This document shows positions 48,843-57,912 of a stretch of DNA of 64,000 bases, in pieces. Numbering within the stretch: the stretch's first letter is position 1; each line of letters opens with the position of its first letter. Location: assembly GCA_000307305.1 (NCBI GenBank), contig DF158883.1:124001-188000 (forward strand), given 5' to 3'. The translations under genes were made by a program, and so were the position numbers. The notes below the pieces were generated by a model. That model worked only from the letters and a program-made list of their open reading frames with translations, was not told the DNA's origin and ran no database searches. Source of the stretch: Enterobacteriaceae bacterium B14. Its GTDB lineage: Bacteria > Pseudomonadota > Gammaproteobacteria > Enterobacterales > Enterobacteriaceae.

Positions 48843-49853
48843 TTACTGATAAAGCGAATCTTTAAAGCTGGCGACAATAGCAAAAGAGCGTAAACGATCC
48901 TGCTGGTTGTAAATCTGCCCATTCACCATGATTTCATTCACGCCTGTTTCTGCCAAAAGTGACTGCATCCGTTGTTTCACAGTCTCTGGGCTACCTACCG
49001 CAGAAAACCGTAGTGTTTGCTCGATACTCATACGCTCAGAAGGGGACCAGAGCGCATTAATATCTTCCACCGGTGGTGGAAGCATCCCTGGGTTACCTCT
49101 GCGTAAATTTAAAAACTGCTGTTGCTGAGAGGTAAACATGAATTTGGCCTCCGCATCGGTATCTGCGGCGATAACGTTGATACAGGCAATCGCATAAGGT
49201 TCAGCCAAAGCAGCAGAAGGGCGGAAGTTGCTACGATAGAGCGCTAATGCTTGCAGTAGCATATCGGAAGCAAAGTGAGAGGCAAAAGCAAAAGGTAAGC
49301 CGAGTGAGGCAGAAAGTTGTGCACTATACAGGCTTGAGCCCAGTAGCCAGATAGGGACATGCAAACCTTGTCCCGGCACCGCGAGTATCTCTTGCTCGGG
49401 TTTAGCATCGGCAAAATAGCTTTGTAGCTCTTTAACATCATAAGGGAAGCTATCTACATCATTAACGGCATTACGGCGCAGTGCCTGCATTGTCTTTTGA
49501 TTTGTACCCGGCGCACGGCCTAAGCCTAAATCAATACGACCGGGATAGAGAGATTCCAGCGTGCCAAATTGTTCTGCAATAACTAAAGGTGAGTGGTTTG
49601 GCAGCATAATACCGCCTGCACCGACACGTATAGACTCTGTTCCGGCAGCAATATAACCAATCAGAACGGAGGTTGCTGCACTGGCAATGCCGGTCATATT
49701 GTGGTGCTCAGCGAGCCAATAGCGCTTGTATCCCCACTGTTCGGCATAACGTGCAAGTTCTAAAGAGTGGTGAAATGCAGTACTGGCAGTAGAGCCCTGT
49801 GGAATAGGGGCCAAGTCGAGTACTGAAATCGCGATAGGTTGTTTTTTTGACAT
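48843..49853 (-). CDS. yhbW: Luciferase-like monooxygenase YhbW
   Basis: Flavin-dependent monooxygenase-like TIM-barrel protein of 336 residues, bacterial luciferase superfamily. Signatures are [22 protein letters not shown] near 42-64, [16 protein letters not shown] near 88 and [13 protein letters not shown]. The substrate is unknown in E. coli too. The ATG at 49853 gives the E. coli-like length; a further in-frame start at 49868 adds five residues. Convergent with deaD, as in E. coli. Confidence 0.92.
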   Translation of the reverse strand: MSKKQPIAISVLDLAPIPQGSTASTAFHHSLELARYAEQWGYKRYWLAEHHNMTGIASAATSVLIGYIAAGTESIRVGAGGIMLPNHSPLVIAEQFGTLESLYPGRIDLGLGRAPGTNQKTMQALRRNAVNDVDSFPYDVKELQSYFADAKPEQEILAVPGQGLHVPIWLLGSSLYSAQLSASLGLPFAFASHFASDMLLQALALYRSNFRPSAALAEPYAIACINVIAADTDAEAKFMFTSQQQQFLNLRRGNPGMLPPPVEDINALWSPSERMSIEQTLRFSAVGSPETVKQRMQSLLAETGVNEIMVNGQIYNQQDRLRSFAIVASFKDSLYQ

Positions 49854-49994
49854 AAGTAGTAAATCCATCTAAAGGTTAGGTGTAGAGGATAATGGGCTAC
49901 AGCCTGAAAAAATTATTGTTTTTGGTCATCAGTTGTATTTTTGTACCCTTTTTAATCCTCTTATGCCAACAACGCAAGTGACTTAGATGGCAAG

Positions 49995-50546
49995 TCAACT
50001 AGATGGAAAGGCCCTTTTTTGAAAGAAACATCGGCGAAGCAGCCATAATCCAACCATACAGATGATTCCTGGCATCCAAACCCAGTACAGTTCAGATTGA
50101 ATCACGGCGAAGCCTTGAGGGGTAAGGTATTTACTCAATTGGAAAGGGGCAACGCGAATGACCTGAAAAGGCGCAAAAAAGCGCTCGTCAGACCATGGCC
50201 ATAGCCAACCGACACCTAATCCGCCTGTAGTAATTGAATCAAGCAAGCTGTGTGAAAGTAGCGATACGGTAAGGAAAGACCAAATGGTTAGCCATTTTGC
50301 TTTAAACCATCGGTAAAAAAGCAAAGCGAATGTAGGCAATAAAAAGGCAAAAAGGAGCGAGTGAGTGAAACCGCGATGCCCGAATTGGTCAGCATATTTA
50401 ACGCCAAATCGGAACGCTAACACATCGGCATCGGGCAACATAGACAGTGCAATACCGGCCAAGAGTAGTTTAGGGGGAATGATTCGTGAGCCAAGCCCTA
50501 AACCAAGACAAATGGGAATCGCAGCATGGGTAATGACGGTAGGCAT
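49995..50546 (-). CDS. YdjM-like membrane-bound metal-dependent hydrolase
   Basis: A 183-residue membrane protein with about four to five helices, DUF457/YdjM-type. The family metal-site motifs are at the N-terminus (ITHAAIP), in LSMLPDADVLAF near 38, in FGHRGFTHSLLFA near 55-68, and SHSLLDSITTGGLGVGWLWPW near 97-117; His and Asp residues in all four are conserved. The physiological substrate is unknown. It stands alone with its own promoter region; E. coli YdjM itself is an SOS gene, but no LexA box was recognised here. Confidence 0.85.
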   Translation of the reverse strand: MPTVITHAAIPICLGLGLGSRIIPPKLLLAGIALSMLPDADVLAFRFGVKYADQFGHRGFTHSLLFAFLLPTFALLFYRWFKAKWLTIWSFLTVSLLSHSLLDSITTGGLGVGWLWPWSDERFFAPFQVIRVAPFQLSKYLTPQGFAVIQSELYWVWMPGIICMVGLWLLRRCFFQKRAFPSS

Positions 50547-50914
50547 AATATTTTTCTATTAAAGAAAGAGAGTGATTAGCAGGTTACTGCCAATATATGA
50601 AATATGAGTGAAGTGGTTTATTGTTGCCAAGAGCAGCACTGTACATTTTTACTTTAACGATATTTTATGGCACTACAGCTAAAAATCACTTTTCTGGCAA
50701 AAAAAGAGTGAGAAAACGGGAGTACTCTAAACCGTTCCCCGTTGTGTACTTCAGAAAGGGCAGCTACCTTACTCATCCATTTTTAGAGGTAATAAGGTAC
50801 AAAAAATGTACCGATCGTTATCGGTATGAGTTGCGAACCTTCTGGTTTTTAATTTAATGCAATATTAAAAATTATTTATCATTCCATGAAAAAAAGACTT
50901 TTTTTACCCTATTA
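50547..50914. other. Control region upstream of the HlyD-type operon
   Basis: No convincing gene in 368 bases. It holds two overlapping inverted repeats (50796-50826) and, next to the expected start of the HlyD gene, adjacent runs of seven A and seven T (50889-50895, 50899-50905). Confidence 0.55.
50796..50826. promoter_or_regulatory. Two overlapping palindromes, operator candidates
   Basis: ggtaca-aaaaa-tgtacc (50796-50812) and taccgat-cgtt-atcggta (50809-50826) share four bases. About 60-90 bases before the likely HlyD start. Shape fits a TetR- or MarR-type operator, but no regulator gene is adjacent. Confidence 0.5.
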
Positions 50915-51856
50915 GTGGTGGTGATCGTTATTGCCATGGCAATACTTTTTCGTGCCCATAATAGCGATCTGCTTTTACAGGGTGAAGTAGATGCGCCTGA
51001 GGTTATTGTTTCCTCAAAAGCCAAGGGACGAGTTATTGAGCGTCTTGTAGAGCGAGGGGATGATGTAAAAGCAGGGCAACTGCTCATTAAATTAGAAAGC
51101 CCTGAAATGGTTGCTCAGGTTAAAGGGTTGGAAGCGGCGCGTGATAAAGCGAAAGCGCAACTCGATGAATCGCTACACGGTACACGAGAAGAGAGCATTC
51201 GCAACCTGAAAGCTTCACTGGCTCAAGCAGAAGCGGAATACCGCAACGCGCAAGCGAACTATACACGTAACCAGAAAGTCGCCTCACAAGGCTACATCTC
51301 TGCCACGGCACTGGATGAGTCTCGCCGAGCAAGAGATTCTAGCTATGAACTGGTGAAATCAGCGAAGGCTAACTTAGACGAAGGGGTGCATGGCGATCGT
51401 ATCGAGCAGCGCCAAGGTTACGAGGCCGCTTTACGCCAAGCAGAGCAGCAATTAGCCGAGCTTCAGGTTCAGTCTGATGATCTCATGGTTAAAGCGCCTG
51501 TAGATGGTGAAGTCGGGCCGATTCCTGCTGAAGTGGGTGAATTACTGAATGCCGCTAGCCCACTACTAACACTCATTAAACTTCCTGATGCCTACTTTGT
51601 TTTTAATCTGCGAGAAGACATTCTGGCGGGCGTTCGTAAAGGGGATAAAGTCACGTTAGTTGTCCCAGCATTGGGTGAAAAGGAGGTAGAAGCAGAGGTT
51701 CGCTACATCGCACCACTGGGTGATTATGCGACCAAACGTGCAACCCGTGCGACGGGTGACTTTGACCTGAAAACGTTTGAGGTCAGACTCTATCCGCTGA
51801 AACCTACAGATGGCCTACGTCCAGGGATGAGCTCTTTATGGCAATGGAAAGAGTAA
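50915..51856 (+). CDS. HlyD-family membrane fusion protein, N-terminal frame apparently broken
   Basis: Periplasmic adaptor subunit of an export system. The sequence has one membrane helix, a biotinyl-lipoyl half-motif (VSSKAKGRVIERLVERGDDVKAGQLL), a coiled coil (about 70-180), the second half-motif (VKAPVDGEVGPIPAEVGE) and a beta-barrel domain. As read, the frame begins at weak GTG codons (50915) in the middle of the helix. An ATG at 50886 starts a typical basic-plus-hydrophobic N-terminus but reaches a stop after nine codons. One extra base in the A7 or T7 run would join it to the main frame. Overlaps the next gene by 19 bases. Confidence 0.82.
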   Translation: MVVIVIAMAILFRAHNSDLLLQGEVDAPEVIVSSKAKGRVIERLVERGDDVKAGQLLIKLESPEMVAQVKGLEAARDKAKAQLDESLHGTREESIRNLKASLAQAEAEYRNAQANYTRNQKVASQGYISATALDESRRARDSSYELVKSAKANLDEGVHGDRIEQRQGYEAALRQAEQQLAELQVQSDDLMVKAPVDGEVGPIPAEVGELLNAASPLLTLIKLPDAYFVFNLREDILAGVRKGDKVTLVVPALGEKEVEAEVRYIAPLGDYATKRATRATGDFDLKTFEVRLYPLKPTDGLRPGMSSLWQWKE

Positions 51857-52995
51857 GAGCGGCTTGGCGCTGCTTTAGCCATTCATTACATGGTGAAGCC
51901 CGTGCCGCCGTTCGTAGCCCAGTCATTCACTGGCTAAGTTGGTTGTTTCCACTGTTACTTTTTATTCTTATCGGCAGTAACTTCTCTGCCGGTACGCTAT
52001 TGGAACTGCCCGTTTCCGTTGTTGATAACGATAACAGCCATCTTTCAAAGCAGATTACGCGCAATCTGGATGCAGGCTCGCATGCACAGTTAGAAGCCTA
52101 TGGTGGCGGCTTGAATGAGGCACTACGTCATTTAAGTAGCGCAGATGATTATGCGTTGCTTTATATACCAGCTAAATTTGAGTCTGATGCATTGGCCGGT
52201 AATCAACCTAGCATTGTGCTTTACTACAATGCACTGTTTTACGGCTCTGGCCTTTACTCGACTCAGGATTTTTTAGGGCTGATTGCCGACGTTAATAACA
52301 ATTATCGCTCGATTATCGCGACGGAAATTGGAAAGCCCTTACCTGCACTTGCTAACGTCAGCCTTGCTTATGGCAGCTTGTTTAACGCAAGCGGCAGTTT
52401 TATCTACTATCAACAGTTCGCTGCGATTATCCATCTGCTACAACTGTTTGTCGTAACAACCATGATATATGTGCTCGATCGGCGTAAATCACTGTTAAAG
52501 GCTCGGCCTTTTGGGTTGGCACTGATTGGTAAGCTGGCACCTTATACCATTAGTTTTACGCTATTACTGATGGTTGAGATTGCGGCACTCGTCTTTTTCT
52601 CTGGCGCAAGCGTGAGCGGTAACCCTTTCTTTATGCTGATGATCGGTTTCTGCTATGTCATGTCGGCGCAGAGCATTGGTATTCTCCTATTCACTTTCAC
52701 CAAAAGTACTCTCACGGCTTATACCCTGATTGGGATGCTAGTCAGTATCGCGATGACCTTCTCCGGTATAGCCGTGCCTGAATTAGCGATGCCTCTGCCA
52801 GCGCAGATCATCTCTAATATTGAACCGTTAACTCATGCGCTCTATGCGATGTTTGATGTGTTCTTGCGCGATGTGCCTATTTCGGCAATCTTATCCGTCT
52901 GCTTATTGTTGCTGGTGTATCCCACTATCACACTCCTTCTGGTGCGTGGTCGCTTGATTGCCCGCTTACGCAGTGGTGCTGAGGTGGCATCATGA
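51838..52995 (+). CDS. ABC-2 type permease, first copy (YhiI/YbhS-type exporter)
   Basis: A 385-residue ABC-2 permease: one N-terminal helix (about 30-48), a large extracytoplasmic domain (about 50-180) with PVSVVDNDNSHLSKQITRNLDA, then five helices and a final hydrophobic segment. Typical of drug/peptide exporters acting with an HlyD partner. An in-frame ATG at 51844 is an alternative start. The ATPase that such permeases require is not encoded in this operon. Confidence 0.88.
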   Translation: MAMERVRAAWRCFSHSLHGEARAAVRSPVIHWLSWLFPLLLFILIGSNFSAGTLLELPVSVVDNDNSHLSKQITRNLDAGSHAQLEAYGGGLNEALRHLSSADDYALLYIPAKFESDALAGNQPSIVLYYNALFYGSGLYSTQDFLGLIADVNNNYRSIIATEIGKPLPALANVSLAYGSLFNASGSFIYYQQFAAIIHLLQLFVVTTMIYVLDRRKSLLKARPFGLALIGKLAPYTISFTLLLMVEIAALVFFSGASVSGNPFFMLMIGFCYVMSAQSIGILLFTFTKSTLTAYTLIGMLVSIAMTFSGIAVPELAMPLPAQIISNIEPLTHALYAMFDVFLRDVPISAILSVCLLLLVYPTITLLLVRGRLIARLRSGAEVAS

Positions 52996-54131
52996 TGAAG
53001 ATGTATTGGGGGACGTTTCGTAAGGTACTGATGGGGATGTTAGAGCGCCCTATGTGGATGATGCTGCTTATCTCCCTGTGCGTGATGAGCCTTGTGTATG
53101 CGAACCGCACGGTATGGGATCTGCCCGTTGGGGTTATCGATCAAGACCACAGCAGTGCCAGCCGTATTTTGATCCGTAATCTGGATGCGACGCCAAAGAT
53201 CGCGATCAAAGTGTATGACAGCTTACCGGAGGCGAAGCGCGATCTGGGTTGGCGTAAGTTGTTTGCGGTGATCATCATGCCGCAGGATCTGGAGAAGAAG
53301 ATCCTGCACGGCGATAGCATTGTGGTACCCGTTTATGGTGATGCAACTAACCGTTTATCGAATGGGCAGATAGAGCAGGGTGTTATGTCTGCCTATCAGG
53401 TACTGTTGGCGGATTACAATACAACGCTCATGCTGAAAAGCGGCTTTACCGAAGAGCAGATCAAAGTCATTTTATCTCCGATTAAAGGCATGACGCTCGA
53501 TCTCTTCAACCCAGGTATCAGCTTTGCGGCGATTATCTTCCCCGGTTTGCTGGCGATGCTGCTACAGCATACGCTGCTGATCGCCTGTGTGCGGGTCAGT
53601 ATTCTGCTGCGCAGTTCGCCTTCGGGAAAACCGCCTATTCCGGTATACCTCGGTGGGCTTTCTGCACTGATCCCTATCTGGCTCTTTCTCTCCATTGCGA
53701 TGTTTGTATTATGGCCTTGGGTACTGGGATACCGACAGATAGCGTCGATACCGGAAATCTTGCTACTTACTTTTCCGTTCTTGATCGCAGTATTAGGGCT
53801 GGGAAAACTGGTGACGGAGTGTCTGCGTAGCGTAGAGCTGATTTACCTAACACTCTCTTTTATTACGACGCCAGTCTATTACATCTCAGGGACAATCTGG
53901 CCGTTGCAGGCGATGCCAGCATGGGTGAGGACCATCTCTCATATGCTGCCTTCAACATGGGCAACGAAAGCCATTGCTGGTGTAAACCAGATGGGGCTTT
54001 CCTTGAGTGATGTGTGGTTCGATGTGGTTATGATGTTGCTACTCGGGGCGTTCTACACATTACTTGGCATTGGGGTTGCGATGTTGCATGACACCGCCAA
54101 ACTCAGAATGCTGATGAAACGTATTAAGTAA
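52992..54131 (+). CDS. ABC-2 type permease, second copy
   Basis: A 379-residue paralogue-type partner of the preceding permease with the same layout: N-terminal helix, extracytoplasmic domain with PVGVIDQDHSSASRILIRNLDA, and five to six C-terminal helices including ISGTIWPLQAMPAWVRTISHMLP. Its ATG overlaps the previous stop (atga), so translation is coupled. Two different ABC-2 permeases probably form a heterodimer. Confidence 0.88.
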   Translation: MMKMYWGTFRKVLMGMLERPMWMMLLISLCVMSLVYANRTVWDLPVGVIDQDHSSASRILIRNLDATPKIAIKVYDSLPEAKRDLGWRKLFAVIIMPQDLEKKILHGDSIVVPVYGDATNRLSNGQIEQGVMSAYQVLLADYNTTLMLKSGFTEEQIKVILSPIKGMTLDLFNPGISFAAIIFPGLLAMLLQHTLLIACVRVSILLRSSPSGKPPIPVYLGGLSALIPIWLFLSIAMFVLWPWVLGYRQIASIPEILLLTFPFLIAVLGLGKLVTECLRSVELIYLTLSFITTPVYYISGTIWPLQAMPAWVRTISHMLPSTWATKAIAGVNQMGLSLSDVWFDVVMMLLLGAFYTLLGIGVAMLHDTAKLRMLMKRIK

Positions 54132-54148
54132 GCTTTTCTACATAAAAA

Positions 54149-54187
54149 AGCAACATGGCGAAGATGACGCGATGTTGCTCTTTTTTT
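54149..54187 (+). terminator. Terminator after the export operon
   Basis: Stem agcaacat/atgttgct extended by gcg/cgc past a G-G mismatch, 7-nt loop, seven T. Confidence 0.88.
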
Positions 54188-54207
54188 ATGCTTTTTTCGC
54201 AAGACTT

Positions 54208-55086
54208 CTACTGTACCAATTCTAGCCCTGCGATGCGTTTCCAGTAGCCGTTACAGTCAGCGTTATTCACAAGTGACAGCGGCGCTTCTCCGTGTTCATT
54301 CGCTCTAAACTGCTCTAACACGTCCAACGTATCGGTACTTTCTGGTGATAGGCGCACGATATCAACCAAGTCTCTCATCCCCGACAGATCGTTACCTAAG
54401 TTGTAGCAGTAGCCGCTCAGGGTCTGAATACCGTTGAGCACAAAAACCTGCTGATTCTCCTGCGATAGCATCTGCCTACCTTGTGGGTAGTTGATGCAGC
54501 AGGTTTCACAGTCGTCTTTAGCTCGGTCTTCAGAGCGTGCGGTGAAACAGCGGGCAGAGTAAGCGAGCGGCAGGTGCCCATAGCTCAGCACCTCAATTTC
54601 AAACTTATTGCGGATACCCAGCTCTTCACATTGTTGAATGGTTTTGATTAACCAATCGCGGGAGAGTTCTACCGGCATACACCAACGCATCATGCCCTGT
54701 TTATGCAGTAATTTTAATGTGTAGGCGTTATAGCAGTTAAGCGCATGGCCTGCGACAAAGGGGAGTTGGCGCTCTGCTGCCATATTCACGGCACCCAGAT
54801 CGTTCGCCTCTAGCAAAAAATCACCATTTTCAACGTAACGGCGTAGCTCGTTCAGTTCTGAGGGTGCTTGTAACAAGGCGAGTGTTGAAATCACTACCTG
54901 TTTGCCGGATGCGGCGATTTCACGAGCGAGACTGAGCCAGTCTGAGACCTTCATTTCACGGCGCTTAGTGCACACGGTTTCACCCAGATAAATAATGTCT
55001 GCGCTGCTCTTTACTGCCTGCTGATAAAAATCGTCTAACGTTGTTTTTGGCCAGTAGTAGAGCACGGCACCTAAAGCATATTTCAT
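54208..55086 (-). CDS. ubiV: Anaerobic ubiquinone hydroxylation factor UbiV (YhbV)
   Basis: Peptidase U32-family protein that forms an iron-sulfur heterodimer with UbiU and is needed for O2-independent ubiquinone synthesis. It has 292 residues. The four cluster cysteines are in place at 39, 180, 193 and 197 (with an extra Cys196 in ETCCINYP). An in-frame start at 55107 is possible but the ATG at 55086 gives the E. coli length. Eleven bases separate it from ubiU upstream. Confidence 0.95.
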   Translation of the reverse strand: MKYALGAVLYYWPKTTLDDFYQQAVKSSADIIYLGETVCTKRREMKVSDWLSLAREIAASGKQVVISTLALLQAPSELNELRRYVENGDFLLEANDLGAVNMAAERQLPFVAGHALNCYNAYTLKLLHKQGMMRWCMPVELSRDWLIKTIQQCEELGIRNKFEIEVLSYGHLPLAYSARCFTARSEDRAKDDCETCCINYPQGRQMLSQENQQVFVLNGIQTLSGYCYNLGNDLSGMRDLVDIVRLSPESTDTLDVLEQFRANEHGEAPLSLVNNADCNGYWKRIAGLELVQ

Positions 55087-55097
55087 GTTCTCTCCTG

Positions 55098-56093
55098 CTA
55101 CTGCCATTTGCGGTGATAAGCGCCGAGGGTGGTTTGTGTTCCCTCAGACATCGAACCTAATGTATCAAGCCACTGCTGATCAGCCGTGAATGCTGCTGGG
55201 TTAGCCATACAGCGATCGATGGCCTGACGCCACACCTTGGCGACTTGGCTCACATAGGCGGGGCTACGTTGACGACCTTCGATTTTTACAGAAACGATAT
55301 TGGCCGCGAGAAGTTCAGGGAGAAGCTCTATCGTATTTAAGCTGGTGGGTTCTTCAAGCGCGTGGTAGCGCTGGTCGCCAACCCAATAACGGCCTTTGCA
55401 GAGGGTAGGGTAGCCTGCGTTCTCATTCTCTTGATAGCGGTCGATGAGCACATCGTTTAGGCGAGACTCCATCCCCTGTTCAGTCTCTTGCCAGCGAACA
55501 AAGCGTGCAGGAGAACATGCACCTACTGTATTCGGGGATTCACCTGTGAGGTAAGAGGAGAGATAACAACGCCCTTCGGCCATAATGCATAGGCTGCCAA
55601 AGGCAAACACTTCTAAAGGGACAGTGCTAGTACGCGCAAGTTGTTTAACCTGATGCATTGAAAGTACCCGAGGAAGAACTACTCTTGATACCTCAAAGTT
55701 GCGTTGATAAAACTTGATCGCCTCTTCGTTAGTAGCGGAAGCCTGTACCGAAACGTGGCGCTCAAGATGGGGATAACGTTCGGCGGCATAGTCCAGCATG
55801 GCAATATCAGCGAGAATGAGCGCGTCAGCACCTAAGTCTGCGGCCTGATCAACCGCCCTTTGCCAACGAGAAAATCCATCGGGATGAGCAAACGTGTTGA
55901 TAGCGATATGTAATTTTCGACGATGTTGATGCACATAGCTCACCGCTTCCTGAAGTTTCTTTTCAGTGAAGTTTAAACCTGCAAAGTGGCGAGCATTGGT
56001 ATCGTCTTTGAAACCGATATAAACCGCATCAGCACCATTATCAATGGCGGCTTTCAATGCAGGTAAATTACCTGCCGGACAGAGCAACTCCAT
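55098..56093 (-). CDS. ubiU: Anaerobic ubiquinone hydroxylation factor UbiU (YhbU)
   Basis: Partner of UbiV in anaerobic ubiquinone synthesis; peptidase U32 family, 331 residues as in E. coli. The 4Fe-4S cysteines Cys169, Cys176, Cys193 and Cys232 are all present (FGSLCIMAEGRC, VGACSP, PTLCKGR). The N-terminal MELLCPAGNLPALKAAIDNGA is characteristic. It is divergent from ubiT across a 329-base region with a possible FNR site. Confidence 0.96.
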   Translation of the reverse strand: MELLCPAGNLPALKAAIDNGADAVYIGFKDDTNARHFAGLNFTEKKLQEAVSYVHQHRRKLHIAINTFAHPDGFSRWQRAVDQAADLGADALILADIAMLDYAAERYPHLERHVSVQASATNEEAIKFYQRNFEVSRVVLPRVLSMHQVKQLARTSTVPLEVFAFGSLCIMAEGRCYLSSYLTGESPNTVGACSPARFVRWQETEQGMESRLNDVLIDRYQENENAGYPTLCKGRYWVGDQRYHALEEPTSLNTIELLPELLAANIVSVKIEGRQRSPAYVSQVAKVWRQAIDRCMANPAAFTADQQWLDTLGSMSEGTQTTLGAYHRKWQ

Positions 56094-56422
56094 ACTGTTT
56101 TCCTGAATGTGCCTGACATTGCTATCAAGCTATGTGGTGAATGGCTTTTTTATCATCATTTTTATACGGCGACGATTTTAAGTGAGTTGTTATACAAGGG
56201 TTTTGATTTAAGGCAGAGAATGGCGACTTGGTGGTGGTTGTAGACGAGATAAGCAATTTTCATTTTTGCCCATTAGCAAAACAGAATGCCTTTAAATTCA
56301 AATAAAGCGAATGAAGTGCTATTTCTTGATGTAAATCCGTGAACGTCGGTTGAGTTGTGGCAAAATATCGCCAATAGTTTCCAAGCCGAGGCTTGGCGTC
56401 GGTGTGAATAGGAGTAAGAACC
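56094..56422. promoter_or_regulatory. Divergent ubiU/ubiT control region with FNR-like site
   Basis: The sequence ttgat-gtaa-atccg at 56336-56349 matches ttgat-n4-atcaa at eight of ten positions. Its centre is about 80 bases before the ubiT start. The three ubi genes work under anoxia, so FNR control is plausible. A weaker partial match (gacat-tgct-atcaa) at 56115-56128 lies close to the ubiU start. Confidence 0.45.
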
Positions 56423-56944
56423 GTGTTGGATAAATTACGGGCGCGTATTGTACGCCAAGGGCCGGCATTTCTACGTGTACCGCTAAAATATACCCCATTC
56501 GCTTTACAGCAGCAGTTATTGGAGCGCCTATTGAGTTGGCAGTTTCATAATGCGTTAGACGAAGGTGAGCTAGAGTTTCTAAATGATCGCTGGCTTAAGG
56601 TTGAAGTGAGCGACTTAGGATTGTGCTGGTATATGACCGTGCAAAATGACAAATTACGTGTACAGCGTGAGGCTATCGCCGATGTTAGTTTTAGCGGGAA
56701 TGCCAACGATCTGATTTTGATTGCAGCGCGTAAAGAAGACCCTGATACGCTATTTTTCCAACGTCGTTTGCGTATTGAAGGTGATACTGAACTCGGCCTA
56801 TATGTAAAAAACCTGATGGATGCGATAGATCTTGAGGCAATGCCTACTCCGTTGCGTATTGGATTATTACAGCTGGCTGATTTTATTGAATTAGGTTTAA
56901 AAGAGGGCGCAGATGTGAAATCTAGCGCAATAACACCATGTTAA
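56423..56944 (+). CDS. ubiT: Anaerobic ubiquinone lipid-carrier factor UbiT (YhbT, SCP2 domain)
   Basis: SCP2/sterol-carrier-like protein of 173 residues that binds ubiquinone precursors for the UbiU/UbiV pathway, the anaerobic counterpart of UbiJ. Conserved blocks are RVPLKYTPFALQQQLLERLL near 20-40, FSGNANDLILIAARKEDPDTLFFQRRLRIEGDTELGL near 92-130 and the amphipathic C-terminal helix. The GTG at 56423 has taggagt 7 bases upstream. It overlaps yhbS by 7 bases. Confidence 0.95.
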   Translation: MLDKLRARIVRQGPAFLRVPLKYTPFALQQQLLERLLSWQFHNALDEGELEFLNDRWLKVEVSDLGLCWYMTVQNDKLRVQREAIADVSFSGNANDLILIAARKEDPDTLFFQRRLRIEGDTELGLYVKNLMDAIDLEAMPTPLRIGLLQLADFIELGLKEGADVKSSAITPC

Positions 56945-57441
56945 TTCGCGTAGAAATACCCGTTGATGCCCAAGGCATTGATCGTTTGCTGCGTCAGGTT
57001 TTCAACGGTGATGGTGAGGCCGATCTCGTACAGCAATTGCGTGAAGATGGCCTGATAACTCTGGGTATGGTTGCAACAGATGATGAGGGGCAAGTCATTG
57101 GCTATATCGCCTATAGTCCAGTGAGCCTAAATGATGAAGATCGCTTGTGGGTAGGGTTAGCGCCTTTAGCGGTAGCGCCAGAGTGGCAAAAGCAAGGGGT
57201 TGGCAAATCGCTGGTATATGAGAGCTTAGACTCCCTTAATGAGTTTAGCTATGCCGCGGTAGTCGTACTTGGTGAGCCTGAATACTATCAGCGCTTTGGT
57301 TTTACTCCGGCATCGAAGCATCAGCTAAGATGCAAATGGCCAGGTACGGAAGAGGCTTTCCAAATCTATGCATTGGATAAGCAAACCTTAAACGGTGCCG
57401 AAGGGCAAATTGAGTACGCAGAGCCTTTTAACCGTTTCTAA
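56938..57441 (+). CDS. yhbS: GNAT-family N-acetyltransferase YhbS
   Basis: A 167-residue GNAT acetyltransferase, same length as E. coli YhbS. The acetyl-CoA loop is in LAPLAVAPEWQKQGVGKSLV near 76-95 (QKQGVG as the Q/RxxGxG/A motif), followed by VLGEPEYYQRFGF. The ATG overlaps the end of ubiT, so the genes are coupled. The substrate is not evident. Confidence 0.93.
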   Translation: MLIRVEIPVDAQGIDRLLRQVFNGDGEADLVQQLREDGLITLGMVATDDEGQVIGYIAYSPVSLNDEDRLWVGLAPLAVAPEWQKQGVGKSLVYESLDSLNEFSYAAVVVLGEPEYYQRFGFTPASKHQLRCKWPGTEEAFQIYALDKQTLNGAEGQIEYAEPFNRF

Positions 57442-57459
57442 CGCATTATCTTCAAATAG

Positions 57460-57497
57460 CCTACTTAGTCTGAATACGGTGGTAAGTAGGTTTTTTT
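57460..57497 (+). terminator. Terminator after yhbS
   Basis: Stem cctactta/taagtagg with a 15-nt loop and seven T; its end touches the convergent yhbQ stop. Confidence 0.8.
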
Positions 57498-57798
57498 ATT
57501 TCAGTGACAGTTCCTTGATTGTTGGTTGCCGAAGAACCAACACCTCTTTCTCTGTTTTATTGAGCTGCTTTAGCCGATACTCCAGTTTTAATGCCTCGCT
57601 ATGCCCACCGACTTCAACCTGATAAACCAATACTAAACAGCCTTTCCCCCGCAATGCTTTTGCTCCTTTACCCGCTTGGTGCTGCGCTAGCCTGCGCTCT
57701 ACATTTGTAGTAATCCCCGTGTATAACGCGCCGGATTGAGTGCGTAAGATGTACAAATGCCACAGTAATATTGGTTTTTCTGTGGTGTTTGTCTGCAT
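57496..57798 (-). CDS. yhbQ: GIY-YIG nuclease-domain protein YhbQ
   Basis: A 100-residue UPF0213/GIY-YIG domain protein. The GIY part reads WHLYILRT and the YIG part LYTGITT, followed by the catalytic-type Arg in [20 protein letters not shown] and Glu in [11 protein letters not shown]. The ATG at 57798 gives the E. coli length; an upstream ATG at 57834 adds 12 residues without family similarity. Convergent with yhbS as in E. coli. Confidence 0.92.
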   Translation of the reverse strand: MQTNTTEKPILLWHLYILRTQSGALYTGITTNVERRLAQHQAGKGAKALRGKGCLVLVYQVEVGGHSEALKLEYRLKQLNKTEKEVLVLRQPTIKELSLK

Positions 57799-57912
57799 TG
57801 TTGGGTGCCTGATGACGGAGAAGAGGAAAGGCATTTTAGCGTAGAGTATGACAGTGATTCAAAGGAGAAATAATAGAAGTGAGTTTTGAGTTTTTAAATG
57901 CTCTCTTCGCAA

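Noticed and set aside
50621-50857. 78-codon open frame upstream of the HlyD operon
   Set aside because: No Shine-Dalgarno, no domain-like pattern, and it spans the two palindromes of the control region; composition looks like chance.
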